A stretch of 64,000 nucleotides of DNA from the NCBI GenBank assembly GCA_013396995.1, contig VWZP01002400.1, positions 868,001 to 932,000 on the forward strand, read 5' to 3'. This document shows positions 37,601 to 50,799 of the stretch, piece after piece. The translations under genes and the position numbers were made by a program. The DNA comes from Dicaeum eximium. Its lineage: Eukaryota; Chordata; Aves; Passeriformes; Dicaeidae. Every line of letters begins with the position of its first letter. Position 1 is the stretch's first letter. Below the pieces are notes generated by a model, which was not told where the DNA came from, searched no databases, and saw only the letters and a program-made list of their open reading frames with translations.

Positions 37601-38355
37601 ATTCATGTTGTGGGAGATCTGGTCAGAGACCTCAGAAACCAACCAAAACACTAAAGCAACTTAACAGTAAAAGTTGGTTAAGCTAATGAGGTACATTAGG
37701 GACTGTGCAGAACATCCCTGGCTTGCCCATATGCGAGATTTTTTTGGCATCTGTCATTTTGCTTTTCACATTGATGCTGTTATGCTAAAGTAGATTGTAG
37801 AGGGGTTTTTAACCTTTATTGTCCATCTTTTCCAAAATGAGAATGAAGAGTACAGAAGAAGATATACAAAGTCAATACTTTGCCATATGATTTAAAGTAG
37901 AAGAATGAACATTGGTGTAGTCCCAGCATATTCGAGTCTAAAGTGCAGTGAAAGCTTGCTATAAAACAGATCTAAAATAATGAAGTTAAGAAATTAGGGA
38001 ATTCTACTAGACAAAAAAAGGACTTTTTAGTTTTCTTTTTTCAGCATTGGTTGGGTTTAAGAAATGGGAGAACTTTGAACATCCTGTGTTTTTATTTTAA
38101 CCTCAGAACAAACATTTAAAAGCTGTAATTTTGGGTGGATGATTACTAATGACTTTCTTTGATTTAAACCTTAGATATTTCTAAAATTATCTCAACAGAC
38201 ATAAAATTAACAGTGTATGGAAATGAGTGAAACAAAATTGCTCACATGTAAGCAGCTAAACATGTGCTAGCATGAGTGGAGTTACAGAGATACAGAAGTT
38301 GCCCGCAATTTGCCGTTCCAAGGTTTTTAGGATTGTATGAAATGTCTTTTCTGTC
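34601..38355. other. Mostly plain non-coding stretch, possible MIR trace
   Basis: No frame above about 103 codons is credible. A segment at about 34920-34975 ('gtcctgagttcaaag' followed by 'ttactgaccc') faintly resembles the tRNA-derived half of MIR. A CpG-containing TACGTGCGTGCACGAG stretch at 35915-35930 is unusual for its surroundings. Otherwise plain. Confidence 0.5.
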
Positions 38356-38357
38356 TG

Positions 38358-38456
38358 CAGTCTGGGCTAGTGGAAGATGTCCCTGCCCATGGCAGGGGGG
38401 TTGAAATTAGATGGTAATTAAGGTCCCTTCCAACCCAAAGCATTTTGTGATTCTGT
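38358..38456 (+). repeat. CR1 LINE 3' end
   Basis: The segment has the bird CR1 tail in order: 'gtccctgcccatggcagggggg', then 'attagatggt', then 'aaggtcccttccaaccc', and finally 'ttgtgattctgtg'. It contains only the last 100 bases or so, as is usual for 5'-truncated CR1 copies. Moderate divergence suggests an old insertion. Confidence 0.9.
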
Positions 38457-40307
38457 GTGTCCTAAATCAGTGTTTCCACACTGACGCTGAGGCATGGGCC
38501 AACCCCTATCCCAGGCTTAAAACCAGAAATTTACCGCTTGAAACTATTCATAATCAAAATGAAGTTCTAATAAAGGTTAGTTTGCAAATCAAATAAAATA
38601 TTCTATTATTATTTGATCTAAGCTTTTTATTTATTAAAAGATTCTGGTTAGGCCACTCAAGACTCCATTTTTCAGAGTTTCATTCTTAATATCATTGCAT
38701 GGAATTTGTGGCTGTAACTCTTGCTCTGAGAACTGTGCTAACAGTACAGCATGTGTGGTAATTCCTCATCTAAAACATGAACTCTGATGTAAAACATGGT
38801 GTGAAAGCCTGTGACTTTAACTGGTTTTAATTTCAACACTTTTCAGATTATTACAGTCTAAATCTGAGGAACATTAAGTATTTTTGTGGACATTTGCTTT
38901 CTATCAATCAAGAATGCATGCTCCAACATAAAATCTTAAAAGCAGGGGAAAGAATTTGCTGTAATTTCTTCAGATCCCTTTTCTACTTTTGTAAATATCT
39001 TTAAAAATATCCTACCTAAAGATTGCTCTCTTTTTGGACTTCAAATATAACTTGTTTTAGATGGGAGAAGAAATAATTTGATGTTTATTTTAGATCTATA
39101 ATTCTCTCATCTGGCTCTGAACTTCATGAGCTGTATGGCTGGTGTGTATTTTTAACATGTTAAATCAGAAAGGAAATAAAAATGGTCATTTCTTGAAATA
39201 TGATTTGCTGAACTCTTAAAAAGAAAAGGGTAATTTAGAAGGGTATCCTGTGACAGGAAATGACAAGCTGCCTTCACCCTGGTATATTGATTTAGGAGGG
39301 AGATGCTTGTGCAGAAAAAGCAATACTTGTTCAAGTCACTGGACAGTCTGAGGATTTGAGGAGGAGGTGGGGAGGGGCTGAGGCTTTACACTAAAAGGCT
39401 GGAGTCATCAGACTTTAAAATAGCATGTGTGGCCTTTTTCAGTGAAAATAGAGAGTAATGTGGCTATAAAAAGCAAAGTAAACTACCAGTTGACTGCCTC
39501 TTTTATGCCATACACATCTCTGAAGGTTAAATTTGTTATTTTAGAAAAACATAGGGTAGGTCTGAAAAGAAAACCCAGGTTGTTTGGCTTCAGTTTTTTA
39601 TTATGTGAAATCAGAGAGTCATCTCACACTGAAGGAGCAAAAATACTTGCCTTTAATGCTGTGTTAATGAACAGAACTGTGCTATCTTTTAGAATTCCAT
39701 TAATAATATTATCTAGTGTTTAATACTTAAGCATAGTTTGTGGACATAAATTTGACTGTCATATTGACTTGCAACGATAAAAAGGAATTTCACATGTTCA
39801 CAAGAGTGTGAAGAACTAAATGTCCATACTGCAAACATTTCCAGTTTTTAAACTTTCACTTATGCATCCAGTTTTCTAAAAAACACTGGGCTTTTTTCAT
39901 ATTAATGCTTGTAGTATGAGAAATGTGTACCTCACTAGTGGCCTTTTGATTTTATCGGGTTATTGAAAGAAAATGAAAGAAAAAGGATGTACAGACTTGA
40001 AGAGAAAAATGAAAGTAGGCATCCTGTTCTCAATAGGATATACCTGTAATGAAGGCAATCCTCATAAAAGTTAGAGACACCTCTGGATTTCCTGAAATAG
40101 TAATGCTTAAAATGTGGTTATTTCATTTTGTTAAACATTTTTGAATTTTCTGTTCCTAATGCTTTATCCATGTAATAACTAACATGAGGAGGATCTTTTT
40201 CACCTATCTGTCTTAGCAGCAGTGGAGTTCAGATATGCAAAGACCGAATTATGAAAATATTAGTATACAATAAAAATCAGATTTGGAAATGGGCAAAAAA
40301 GCAGGAA

Positions 40308-40331
40308 ACCTTTTAAAGTATTTTAAAAGGT
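40308..40331. other. Perfect 10-bp stem hairpin
   Basis: ACCTTTTAAA (40308-40317) pairs perfectly with TTTAAAAGGT (40322-40331) around a four-base GTAT loop. It is A/T-rich and could be chance. No transcript evidence. Confidence 0.65.
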
Positions 40332-42634
40332 CCCATTTTCTTCATCCAGTGTTAAAGATAAAGTAAAGAAAATACACTGCTTGCTTTATTTTATCACAGC
40401 TCAAATCTACAAAGTTGTTCAGCAGTCTCAGGACCTCAGCTCTTTAAAACCTCTCTTCTCTCACAGACTGGTCTGGAAACTGTCTGTCTTTGCAAGGACA
40501 ATTCTTGGGCTTCTTTAGACATTTTAGCTCTTTGGATCTCAAATCACCTTTGACAATTAGAATTAGTAATTAATGTTCTTTAGGCTACAGAATACAATCA
40601 CCTTTGTTTTCATTTTGAACATTCGTTTTGTTTAAAACTTCAACTGTTTGAGGCACCATTTTGTACGTGTGAATTTATTTAGAGTTAAAATCATTAGTGA
40701 TTATAGCAGTTCCAGGCAATTTGATATTGTTGTATCAAATTCTTTCCTTTCTATGCCTCTACAACCCTTCTTAAATACATTGAAAATGACATTTCCAGGG
40801 ATTCATGTTCCTTATCTTTTTTTTCTACTACAGCTTAACTGCCACCCTCTGTCCTTTCTTCTATAGGTTATTCTCCATACTGAAAGGTTTTCTCAGAAAA
40901 TTGCTTACCAAATTATACTGTTTATTTGGGGACCACTAGAGCTGTAGCACAGCAATATCTTGTCTGTCTGAATTCTTTTCATCTACATAATTTTCTGGCT
41001 ACTCTTAATGTTGCCTTTCTTCCTTTCCTAAAGAAACTTGTTTTTATATCTCAGGCCCTTCTTTTTTTAGTATCTATATACATAGACAAATTAATTTAAA
41101 TAAGAACTGACAGCTTTCAATGATTTAATGAGCATGCACTGTTAAAAGGCAACTGAGTCATAGCCATGGTATAAAACATTTGGGTGATCTTACACTTTTA
41201 ACTTTGGGGAGTTGAGTAACTAATCAATTCATTCACAAATTAGAATTTTTACACCTTTTTTTTTTTTCAATGTATGATTAAAGTTTGTCCAGTTCAATTT
41301 CCTATTTCAAAGAAACAATAACATCTTCAGAAAAGCTTATTGAAATGAATGTAAAATAGCTTGCAAAAACACGTTCACCCGAGAAGAGTAGCTGGACAAG
41401 GAGCACAATGATAAAAAAATGTGGGGAGGAGAAATGTTACTTCTCTTAGAGGCTGTGGCACTGGAAAGTTCCTCTCTGCTAAGATTATATTGTGAGCTGG
41501 TGTTTGGATGTTGGTTCAATGCAATGTGATAACCTGAACAGTCCATGTCTGAAGGAAGTTCATACAACTGTTAATTAGTTTAAAATATCTCCCTAAGGGT
41601 ATGAAATCAATTAGGCTGAACATCTCACACAGCAAACTGGTAAATAAACATACAGGTGTTCCAGCCAGCATGCAGGTTAATAAGAAAAAATTTTTTATTA
41701 TTGAAAGCCCACTTCTTGTGCTTCTGTCCTTGACATAAGACAGAGGGCAAGCAGGGCTGAGGGTTTTCCCACTGGTGTTGCCCAGTCTGTGTTCCCAGAG
41801 CAGGGGGTGCAGCAGAGCTGAGAGTGTACGAGGTGCTGAGCCTAAAGTGAAAATATCCCTGAATGTGGTGGGAGTGAAGAGGCAGCAGTTCTTGAGCTGG
41901 GCAGACAAAACAGGAGAAAGAGGGAGGAGCTGGCCCAAGAAATAGAATCAGCTATTTCATGTAGGCTATGTCTAATGACATAGAATGTCTGTGCCTTGCT
42001 GAGTTGTCCAGGCCAATATGAGAGCATAATCCAGCCTACAAAAGATGATGATGATGACCTCCATCTGTGCCTGTGTGTTTTCACAAAAATGAAACAGAAT
42101 ATCTTATTTTCTCATGTAAGTGATGTGTGATAGCATTTTTCTGCTTTTCCCTCTATTATAAAAAAATCAGGGGAGAGAAATTTTTTAGAGATCTGTGAGC
42201 TAATAAACCTCAGGTTGCTGCAAGTTAGAAGAGTATAACAGAAAAGTGTGACTGCTTGGTAGCCACACTTCACTACTACTTCACTAGCATTTGTTGATAC
42301 CCAGTGCTGGAGGCCAGGCTGAGCCCACAGCACACTGACACCTCCCCTCCAGCAGGGTCACTCTACCTGTTTGTAAACACACCTGTCCCACCCAGGCTAA
42401 AAGGAGAGGCTGCTGTGTCAGGGAACTTGTTCTCTCCAGCTTAGTACTGGGAGGAATCTTCCAGGTCAGAATGTTTAGCCAGGCACTGTTCTGTGTCTAG
42501 AGGGGTGGGAAAGATGAAATTCTGCAATAGCTGAAAATGAGGACAAGAAGCTGGATCTCCTATGGTATTTCCCACAATGGAACAGAAACTAAAGATGAAA
42601 GAAAAAGATGAGCAATGGAGGAAAAAAAGCCAAA

Positions 42635-42649
42635 ACCACCACCACCACC
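42635..42649. repeat. (ACC)5 microsatellite
   Basis: Five ACC units embedded in an A-rich tract. Short simple sequence. Confidence 0.85.
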
Positions 42650-44559
42650 AAAACCTAGTACACCTTCCATATTTCAGTAAAGCACGTGGAAAGATTTCTA
42701 CCCTTCCAGGGGTCATTCCTCTTGGAGCACTCTGTAACAAGGCACTGTGTGTTGCACCACTTTTCTTTTTCCTGGGCCACTTTTTCCAGTGTCCCCTTTG
42801 TTTCAGAACCTTTTGGGCAGCCTGTCAGGCTCTGCTTTTACAGTTTCATGTACTTAAAGAGGTCTCACTAAACCAAACAGCCCATAGTATCAGAGCACTA
42901 GAAGTTTTTCTTTGAGCCTGCCAAGTGTTGAAGTGCCACATTGTGGGCAGGGTGACAGACGGTTCTGAAAGCAGAAAGTCTGCCAGGAAGGCGAAGAAGG
43001 AGCTGCCTGGCTGTGGCATAGGAAGGTCAGGACGATATGGGATGGCAGTCCAGGAGGGTGTGGAGTGGCAGAAAGGTACCCAAGCACAGCTGGTTTGTTT
43101 AGTGTCCCGTGGAAAACTTCACTGTTGAGGCTGGATGGCAAGAGAGCACAACTTGGGTTTTGCCAGACAAGGTGAGATTTGTGGTTCACCAAATGTTACA
43201 CAAAAAAACGGTGAATCATAGATGATGTGTGTATTTAGATGTTTTCCCACCTGGAAATACTATTTTTTTACCTCACAAAACACAAACTTTGTTGTGTTCT
43301 GAAACTAGAGGGTCTTTTTTTGCTTCATGATCTGTCTTACAGATTTGATAAACTCTCCCTCAAGACCCTGTAAGATGATATTAGCCAATAGTGCTAACAT
43401 CAAAGGTTCTTTATTGAATATGATCAAGGAACCTCTAATGTCAATACAAGGGGCGTTTGTTTTGCAGCTGGTTGGCAGCCAGCCAGTTGCTGTGCAGTTT
43501 TGGAGCTCCTTAGTGGTGAAGTGGCTTTAAAAGTGTGCTGAAAAAGACTGATGGAAGGCCTACAACTGTGGACTGTGCAGGCAAGGGATTGCTTGTGTAT
43601 TACAGAGGTAATATTTTTTAGTTTATGTTTAAAAGGGGTGGAAAGGAAAGAAAAAAATGAAAGTAAAAAAGCAACTTTGTATTTTTTCAGCTGTGTATGC
43701 CAACCTGGCAACCAGTGCGAATTAGTGAAATGTTACCAGTGACCCCTGTTCTCATCAAAGATGAATAAATTAAGTGAGGTAGAAAATTTAACATTAAATA
43801 TACAGTAGAATAGCAGAAACTCTTGTGGCCCTCCTTGCTAGGAATTTCGTGCCTCTGGATTTCAGTTCCTGTGGTGGCAGGCAGAAACACGAGACGCTTC
43901 AGCCCTGACTTGATTCACACAGTGAGGGCTGAAAGTGGCAGCTGCCCGTGTGAATGACCAAAGGTTGAATTCGTCCTGTAAATTAAGCATTCAAAAGAAG
44001 CTTAGCAGCAAGTTATTTTGGAATTTGTCACGTTTGTGTCCTGGGCTGCAGTAGCACCTGTAGCTTGGGCAGTTGCACACCTTGTTTATGGATGTTTCTT
44101 TCGGAACCATTTGGATAAATCACCCTAAAACTGCAGTGATGCTGTCAGGAGTCTTCTATTGGTGCTGGAGGTGTGGAGCTGGCTGAAGGCTCTCTTGATG
44201 AGACAGCTCAAAGACAAACTAAAGTTTTCTCTCTGCTGTGAGATTTTGGAGCAGTGCTGCAGGAGTCAATGTATCATCCATCTATATAAAGATCAGATAC
44301 AGATGGTGGCATAGAAGAGCCGCAATATGGACAGATTATTTTTACTCAGTTGTGTGTGAATGGATTCAAGTTACTGTGTTGTCTCCTTGGATTATGTATG
44401 TTAATTTTTTACGTTCAAAAAACGTGTGTATCTCTGTCTCTGCTAATGCTCCGTCACCTATACAAAAGAAAGCGTGTGAATAGTAAAATTCAGTCTTTGC
44501 TCTGCTTTCCTAGCGCAAGACCAAAAATCCCACAAGACTTTAAGCTACCCTGAAGTGAA

Positions 44560-44840
44560 TGAAATAAGACTCCGTTGGTTTGGCACATTATCAGCTGATG
44601 CTATTGTTACCCATGAAAGCAGTGATGAATTTTGAATAGTGCAGTGCACGGAAGCAGCGAGTGAGGCCTTGTATGTTGGAGTCTGATTCTTGTTTTGTTG
44701 CCAACAATGAGCTATTTCTAATTTTAGTGGTTTGCATGGTCATTTTTTTAAAGTGAAGCTAAAATGTATAAGATGGCTGTTTCTTTAGAAGGCTATTTGC
44801 ATGCAGAGTTTAATTAAGATGTCATAATTTTAAGATTTTT
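44560..44840. promoter_or_regulatory. Candidate conserved element: octamer plus TTAATTAA
   Basis: A perfect POU octamer ATTTGCAT (44795-44802) lies eight bases before the palindromic homeodomain site TTAATTAA (44810-44817). TGTCATAATTTTAAG follows. The block has no repeat similarity. It resembles 31900-32270, where an octamer and a TTAATTA site also pair. Function is inferred. Confidence 0.35.
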
Positions 44841-47019
44841 TTACAAGAAAAATAGTCTTTAAAATCTTTTATAATTGGTCAATGTACTCATTAAATGAGA
44901 GATTATGAAATAAAATTTCTAATTAAGACAAAATAGGCTTTTTAAATACGTTCTTAGGGTCTAAATTAAAGTTTTGAATTGAATTTAGGTCATATCCATA
45001 GCTTTAGTTGATCCAAAAGTATAAAACCAGAAAAAAATAAGTAACTGCTTTTTCAAGACTAGGAAATGCAGAAAAATCAGCTTTTTGCAATAGAAAAGAT
45101 TTGTACATGTTCTACATTTGAATGTTTGATTCAAATCTCATTTGAATTTCTTGCATAAAAAGAAAGATGTTTCATGAATTAGAAAAGCGAAAACATAAAC
45201 CATAGGATGAACTTGTTTGTTGTTTAAACACAAACGTTAAGTAGCTGAACAGACTTGACATTAAACTAAAAAAAACCCTATAATTATGCATTGGAAGTAG
45301 AAGTAAAGCTATTTTAACTAAATTCTGTGAAAACATTGCTGATAATCCTCTTCTGATTTTTACCTGATAAAAAATAGAAACCTGGCATTTCAGAATTTTC
45401 CTTTGAGATACTCTCCTAGATAAGTAGAGGAAATAAAAAGTCACCTACTTATGTATTGTCTTTGTTGCATCTTTTTGTGAGTGGTTCTGGATCCTGTTCC
45501 TTTTCCCTCCTACGCTAATTTCAGTCTTTTGTCTCTTACTAACTCTCCCAAACCAGCATCCAAAACACCTTTCTGAGCTGCTGTAGCAGTCCAGCAAGCC
45601 CAAATGGTTCTTATTCTTACACCATGAAAAGCTTTTTAATATTGGAATTAACTGTGAATTTCCACTTAAGATTTTAACTGTCCACCTAACTTTTGATATT
45701 GTCCTATTTTTTTACAAATTCCATTTTTTATTTTTCCTGTACTCCTGTGAGTACAGGAAAGTACAGAACCTCTAAGAAAAATGGAATTAATGCATTTGAA
45801 TCCATGCTCTAGTCACACAAACTCAATTTGCAGCATCTCATTCTGAGGTTAAGACATATCGCTTCAAAAGTTTGGATGTATTTTACACAAAAGCCCAAAG
45901 AGAATTAGCACACATTAATATTAGAAACATAACAGTGTTATCAATCTTATTATTAATGCATTTGTAATGGTTTTTGTTGGAGGGAGAGGAGATGCTGACA
46001 GTTGTGTTTCTGCAGTGGCACAACCATTCCATAATGAAGGATTGCTAATAAACAGGAACTGATTAGAGTGCCCTTTTCCCCCTCTGAGTCTGTCAGAGCC
46101 ACGGAGACCAAGCTTGGGATCCCTCCTGGATGCCACACAGGCATGGCTGAGCCCTTGGCTGGGCGTGGGTTCGGTGCCAGAGCGCTGGGCTCTTTGGATG
46201 GAGGTTCCTGGATGATTCTCTGGAAACCCTCAACATTCATTATGCTATTTTCTTCATGAATACCTCAGAGCTAACCTTTCTGGTAAAAATTTTCTTTTTA
46301 ATCTAAATTTAATCCACTCCGCTCTGTGATTAATTTGACTGAGTAGAATCCTGTGGTTGTGAACAGCCTTCTATTTTCAGCTGGGCGGGGGAAAAAAAAA
46401 GGTTTCAAAATAGGTCTTTTAATGTTTGTTTTCCCTTTGATTGCAGACAGTGTCCTTACACCCAGTAAATACTTCTGTAGCACTTTTCAACCTTAGTCCC
46501 TGCAGGATTAAAATTCTCTCAGTGATGTTAACCTGTGCTTTATGAGGTCAGAGGATATCAGCAATTACTTTTCTCAGATTTAGCTATTGATTAACTGATT
46601 TTATAAATGCATTTCTGTGACATTTTGTCATGACTATCTTCATGATTTGATTTAAATAAAAGCACTTCTCTTTTTTCAGGGGCGAGGGTGGCACCCTTCA
46701 GCATTCTGTGTGGGAACTGGTTTGTATTTTCGTTAGAGACAGGTCTAAAACCAGGTGTCAGTTTAGAATTTTGAATCGTGTGATCATCTTTTGCCCCAAA
46801 TGAAGTTTGGGGATATGCCATGAAATAATGGTCTATATAACCAGTTACCAGACTGTGTACAGGTTCTTCTGCTGCAGCTGTCCTTGTTCTTTCCTTTCTA
46901 ACAAATAACTAAACCAGAGGAGGGAGTGTGCAATATTTATAATAATTTAGAGTATGTGTCACTATTAATACACACTGATTTTCTGGGCTCTTCTGATACT
47001 CTCAGTTACTATCTAAAGA
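44841..47019. other. A/T-rich non-coding stretch with one G/C-richer patch
   Basis: No credible gene. The patch at 46070-46220 is richer in G and C and is open in three frames (95 and 71 codons minus, 63 plus); the minus products are rich in Pro, Ala and Ser with no known domain. A nested hairpin at 45717-45788 is listed separately. GTTTAAAC at 45222-45229 is flanked by GTTTG and CAAAC, a further small dyad. Confidence 0.5.
45717..45788. other. 72-base nested hairpin
   Basis: Outer arms AATTCCATTTTT (45717-45728) and AAAAATGGAATT (45777-45788) are perfect 12-base complements. Inside them TTTCCTGTACTC (45733-45744) and GAGTACAGGAAA (45749-45760) form another perfect 12-base stem with a four-base CTGT loop. 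The unpaired spacers are 45729-45732 and 45761-45776, so the fold is asymmetric, with a bulge of 16 bases on one side. A small palindromic transposon remnant, a structured transcript or a cruciform are all possible. It resembles no microRNA I know, and the inner stem is too short for a typical precursor. Confidence 0.8.
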
Positions 47020-47240
47020 AACACCAGTTAGTTAAACATTTTACTGCAATTTTGAATAATTGTGTAGGTGAATAATTACCTAATGAGGTTAAAATATGTT
47101 GTTGTTAATGCAGTGTAAGTTTATGTTGTCAATTCAGCGGATCACCAGAGGCCTCTAGAAAATGAAACAAACATTAAATTTCCCAGAAAAGTCAGCAGAT
47201 AGTGGCTCTTGGAAAAACCAGAGTTTTCATGTGTTTTGCA
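47020..47240. promoter_or_regulatory. Candidate conserved non-coding element
   Basis: The block contains AATAATTGTG and GAATAATTACCTAATGAGG (near 47054-47089) with several TAAT cores, then a CpG-containing GCGGATCACCAGAGG stretch near 47138. No repeat similarity is apparent. Enhancer identity is a guess from texture. Confidence 0.25.
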
Positions 47241-47610
47241 GGTTTTGAGAAATACTTTTTAAACTTTCTTATAATTCAAAGAACATGGGGTTATTCAGAA
47301 AAATGGACTGTATATACCTGTATTAGGTATTCATCTTAAACTGCATGGAAAAAGAACTCTTGTTTTTTTCCTTTCTGTGAAGTTTTCAGTAAACATCACT
47401 GTAATCTTAGCATGGGAAAGGGTATATGAACTTCTGAACTTCAGGTATATTGAACTTCTTGGTCACATCTGCTGCCTCCACACGCTCAGGACCGTTTCGG
47501 GTTTTTTTCTCTAGCCAAGAATTGTACACCTAATTTTAAGTTCTTTGAGATATTATCTCCTTCAGCAGCCTGGTGTGCAAAGATATTTGTAAACCTTCTC
47601 CCAGATTAGT

Positions 47611-47682
47611 ATTTTTTTCCTCTCTTTTTTTTGTTTTTCTTTACTTTTTCTTTTTTTTTTCTTCTTTTTTTTTTTTTTTTTC
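47611..47682. repeat. Long T-rich pyrimidine tract
   Basis: About 70 bases are almost entirely T with scattered C and G and two A. It ends in a T run of about 17 bases. Read on the other strand it is an A-rich tract, and it creates the Lys-rich run seen in a 107-codon minus frame (47562-47885). Low-complexity sequence. Confidence 0.85.
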
Positions 47683-48671
47683 CGGAAAGGTAGAAGTGGT
47701 GAGAGGCCGTTGAAGCAGTGGTTAAGAAGGTGGGTGTCTGTGGGTATTGATGGGAAATAGTCGTTAGGGGAAAGCTGCATCACCACACAGGAAGAAGCAC
47801 ACAACTCTTGAAAGCATTTTCTCCAGCTGTTGCGGAAGAACATTTTAGACAGTAGAACTTGAAAGCCGCAGATCTTATACCTCACTTCTAGCTGAGAGAG
47901 TCCTTCCAGAAAAAGGACTGATTAGCTGCAGTCTTTTTGCAGCTCCCTCTCAAAGGCTCAGCAGTTTCACAGTAAGGATGGGTTTAACAGTAGGGAAACA
48001 ATAAATTGCAAATGTGTAATCAAAATTTATAGAGGATGGCCTTCAAACTTTGCAATGATAAACACAAACTATGAAAGAAGATAGTGAATCTTTGATTTTT
48101 GAAACAGACTATGGCTCCATAATTTATTACAAACCTGCTTGCCAATAAATAGCAGCTAGTGAAACTTTGAAAAATTACTTTTAAAATAATTTTTGAGTGT
48201 AATTAACTTTCTCTTCCCCCGCCCCCCAGTCATATAATTTCTTTAGTCTTTCAGCTATTTTGCATTAAGGGCTGGGAAAAATTTCCCTGTGACTTGGAGT
48301 CATTCAGTTATCTGCAGGAGCTGTGAGCTGACAGCTCAGTGTTCCTCTTTCTTGCCCCACTTTCCTTAGACTGTCTCAAAATCTAGACAGACTATTTTTC
48401 CCATATAAATGTCCAGTGTTCTGCCATCAAGTAACTTCATCACTTATTTCCCATGACATATTGTTGGTAGCTATTCCACTTCTAAAGGATTGCCCACTAG
48501 CACCCTTGGAATAAATATTTATCAACTTTTCTTTGAAGCATGTATTTGGAGACAAAGCAGACCAGCATGTGCTTTAAGCCAATATTTTTCTTTCAAGTGA
48601 GATTTAAGGGAAGCAATATTATAGTTTATAAGAGTAGTACATGATTCACTTAACTGATGGCACATTTTATA

Positions 48672-48765
48672 GTCCCACTTCTGTTGCTGACTTGTTACAT
48701 CACCATAGGCAAGACATTTCATCTCTGCTTTTGTCCTTTCTAAGGCAAGGGTGGTTATTATATTT
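48672..48765 (+). repeat. MIR SINE fragment
   Basis: The order 'ccacttctgttgctgacttg', 'caccataggcaagacatttc', 'atctctgcttttgtcc' and 'ctaaggcaag' follows the MIR core 'tgccacttactagctg', 'gaccttgggcaagtcactt', 'aacctctctgtgcctcag'. The position and order of these words make the call good despite age-related divergence. Confidence 0.75.
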
Positions 48766-49894
48766 TTTTTTATTGATCTGTATGTTTTGAAGCAACATTT
48801 AGTAAATTGTGTCTTATGTAGTTGATGTGTGATGTCAAGTCTTGCAGTCGTATCTTTCGTCATAATTTTGCAGAATTTAGGGGTTTTTTATGTGACACCT
48901 TAGTGACTTTTGTCTATAGAAAGCAGCCTGTCCCCACCCAAACCCCAAGAAGGTAGACATGTGGTAGTTCACACATATTGAGAGGCACAAACTGTGAAGG
49001 GGAAACCTAATGATGCCAGACAGGATTATTTTGATAATCTTTGGTATTCAGGATTTCAAGGCAGTAATAGACAGGAACTTATAGGTAATTTTTTTTGCAA
49101 AATAATCTGTACTTCTGTTTTAGATTACTTTGGTAATTCCTACCTACAGTCATAGGAAATGAGGCACATGTGGGTTTTAGATAATATTGTTTTGGCATCA
49201 TTCTTTGGAAGGGGGAGACCATGGTACAATTGTTTAGAAAAAGGCTCCTGAATGGCAACAGTGATCCAAAAAGCTTTGTCATGACTAGACAAATCTAAGC
49301 ACATGTATGTCAGCTGAAGAGAAGGACCCAGGATAAGGTAGAACACGGAACAGTCTGCAGTTCTTTATGATATTTAGCCTCTGCAAAAATAATCTTAGAA
49401 AAAGCAACTTTTCTACAGTGCAGACAACCCCAGAACTATAAAAATACATAGATGATGATGCATTTGGTATGCATTAGCCTGACTTTAATGTCGTGACCCA
49501 GAAACACTCTCTCTCATACTGACAGTCTGGTTTTTATGTGAAGGAGAAAAGTAATGGGGCTGGTATATACCTACCATAGTGCAGATGTTGCTATTTGATA
49601 CCAAGAACCAAATCGACTGTGCTGTCTTTACTGGAAATCCTAGTTAATGTTTTGCTTGTGTTAATATTTCCATGTGCTGATCCTCTTGGGCAACACCTCA
49701 AAGTACTTGTGTTTCATTGCTAAAAAATTTTAGTCTCATTGAAAATCATTGGGATTTGAATTTTTGAGGTTGTTTGTTATGTTTTGTTTCAATTCACCAA
49801 TTGCTACATCAGAGCAACACATAAAACAAGGGATTTAACTTCTTTGGGCAGATATCCAAAAGGTATGTGGTCTGAAATGTGGGAAGCAAGACTT

Positions 49895-49985
49895 GACTCT
49901 CTTCTCTGCCAGAGATACCAATGTCATTTTGAACGAGCCACTTAATATTTCTGTTCCTCACATCTCCAGTAAGGAAAGGAAAATT
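49895..49985 (+). repeat. MIR SINE fragment
   Basis: 'ctctgccagag', 'gaacgagccacttaatatttctg' in outline, then 'tcctcacatctccagtaagg' match the MIR core order 'ctctgccactta', 'ggcaagtcacttaacctctctg', 'cctcatctgtaaaatgg'. This explains part of a 169-codon frame starting at 49893. The copy lies about 1.2 kb downstream of the other plus-strand MIR. Confidence 0.6.
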
Positions 49986-50799
49986 GTGGTAGTTCTCTGC
50001 TTGGAAACACCACCTTTCAGAGGCCACTGTATTTATGCTTGTATGTCAAATATCTTTGGTTGCCTAGTTTTCCAAACAATCTGTTCCTGCATTCTGAACC
50101 GGTATTGTAACTTTGGAGAAGAGAGTTCTGCTGAGTTCTGCACCTTGGTGGATACATCAGGGGCTAACTTTATCCTGAAAGGGTATCTGAGAAAGATTTT
50201 AAAGGCAATGAAATTCTGTGTCACTATCATTTTAACTCTTCCAATTCAACCCCAAAAGAAGATGAGTACCAAGCCTTCTGTCTCTCCCACAGTGGGGGTG
50301 GGATGGGAGGTGATGTTCTTCTGTCTGTATACTTCATACATACAGTATGATGACACTCTGGAGATGTATATCCTTATAGGAGCAGATGGTATCTGTCCAT
50401 AGCTCAGGCAGCCTCTGAAAGCCAAAAAACTTCTGAAAATCTTCCAAGAATAATGACTTGTTCCCCAAGACAAACTTACTCAGGATGCAGTTACCAGACA
50501 GAATTCAACATTCTGTATTTAGGAGAAGCTGTTTGAGCAAAGGCAGTTATTACATGCTATGACATTTGGAAAATGGAATTGATGGATTCTTCTCACGTCT
50601 GGAGCAGGCACTAATGGAAACTCCTGTGGAAGTGCTGAGGCCGTTTGAAGGAGCCGCTCGAGAGCTGCCTGCTGGAACAGCTCAGCCAAGCCACACCACC
50701 AGCTCCGACTCTGGGGCTGGGGATGCAGGACTCCCCTCCTCCCCACCACCCATAAGGTCATCCAATAAGGAATTTTATTGGTTGCCAAAACATTTAGGG

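Larger units (their letters stand above)
38457..44559. other. Non-coding stretch, no gene seen
   Basis: The longest frame is 140 codons on the minus strand (41516-41938); it is Leu/Ser-rich with no domain. Another, 117 codons plus (42562-42915), is faced by a 99-codon frame. Composition is slightly richer in G and C between 41700 and 43140. It includes (ACC)5 at 42635-42649 and the hairpin at 40308-40331. No repeat family was recognised. Confidence 0.5.

Noticed and set aside
49893..50402. 169-codon plus-strand open frame
   Set aside because: Its start overlaps a MIR fragment, the product has no recognisable domain, and no promoter or splice context supports it.
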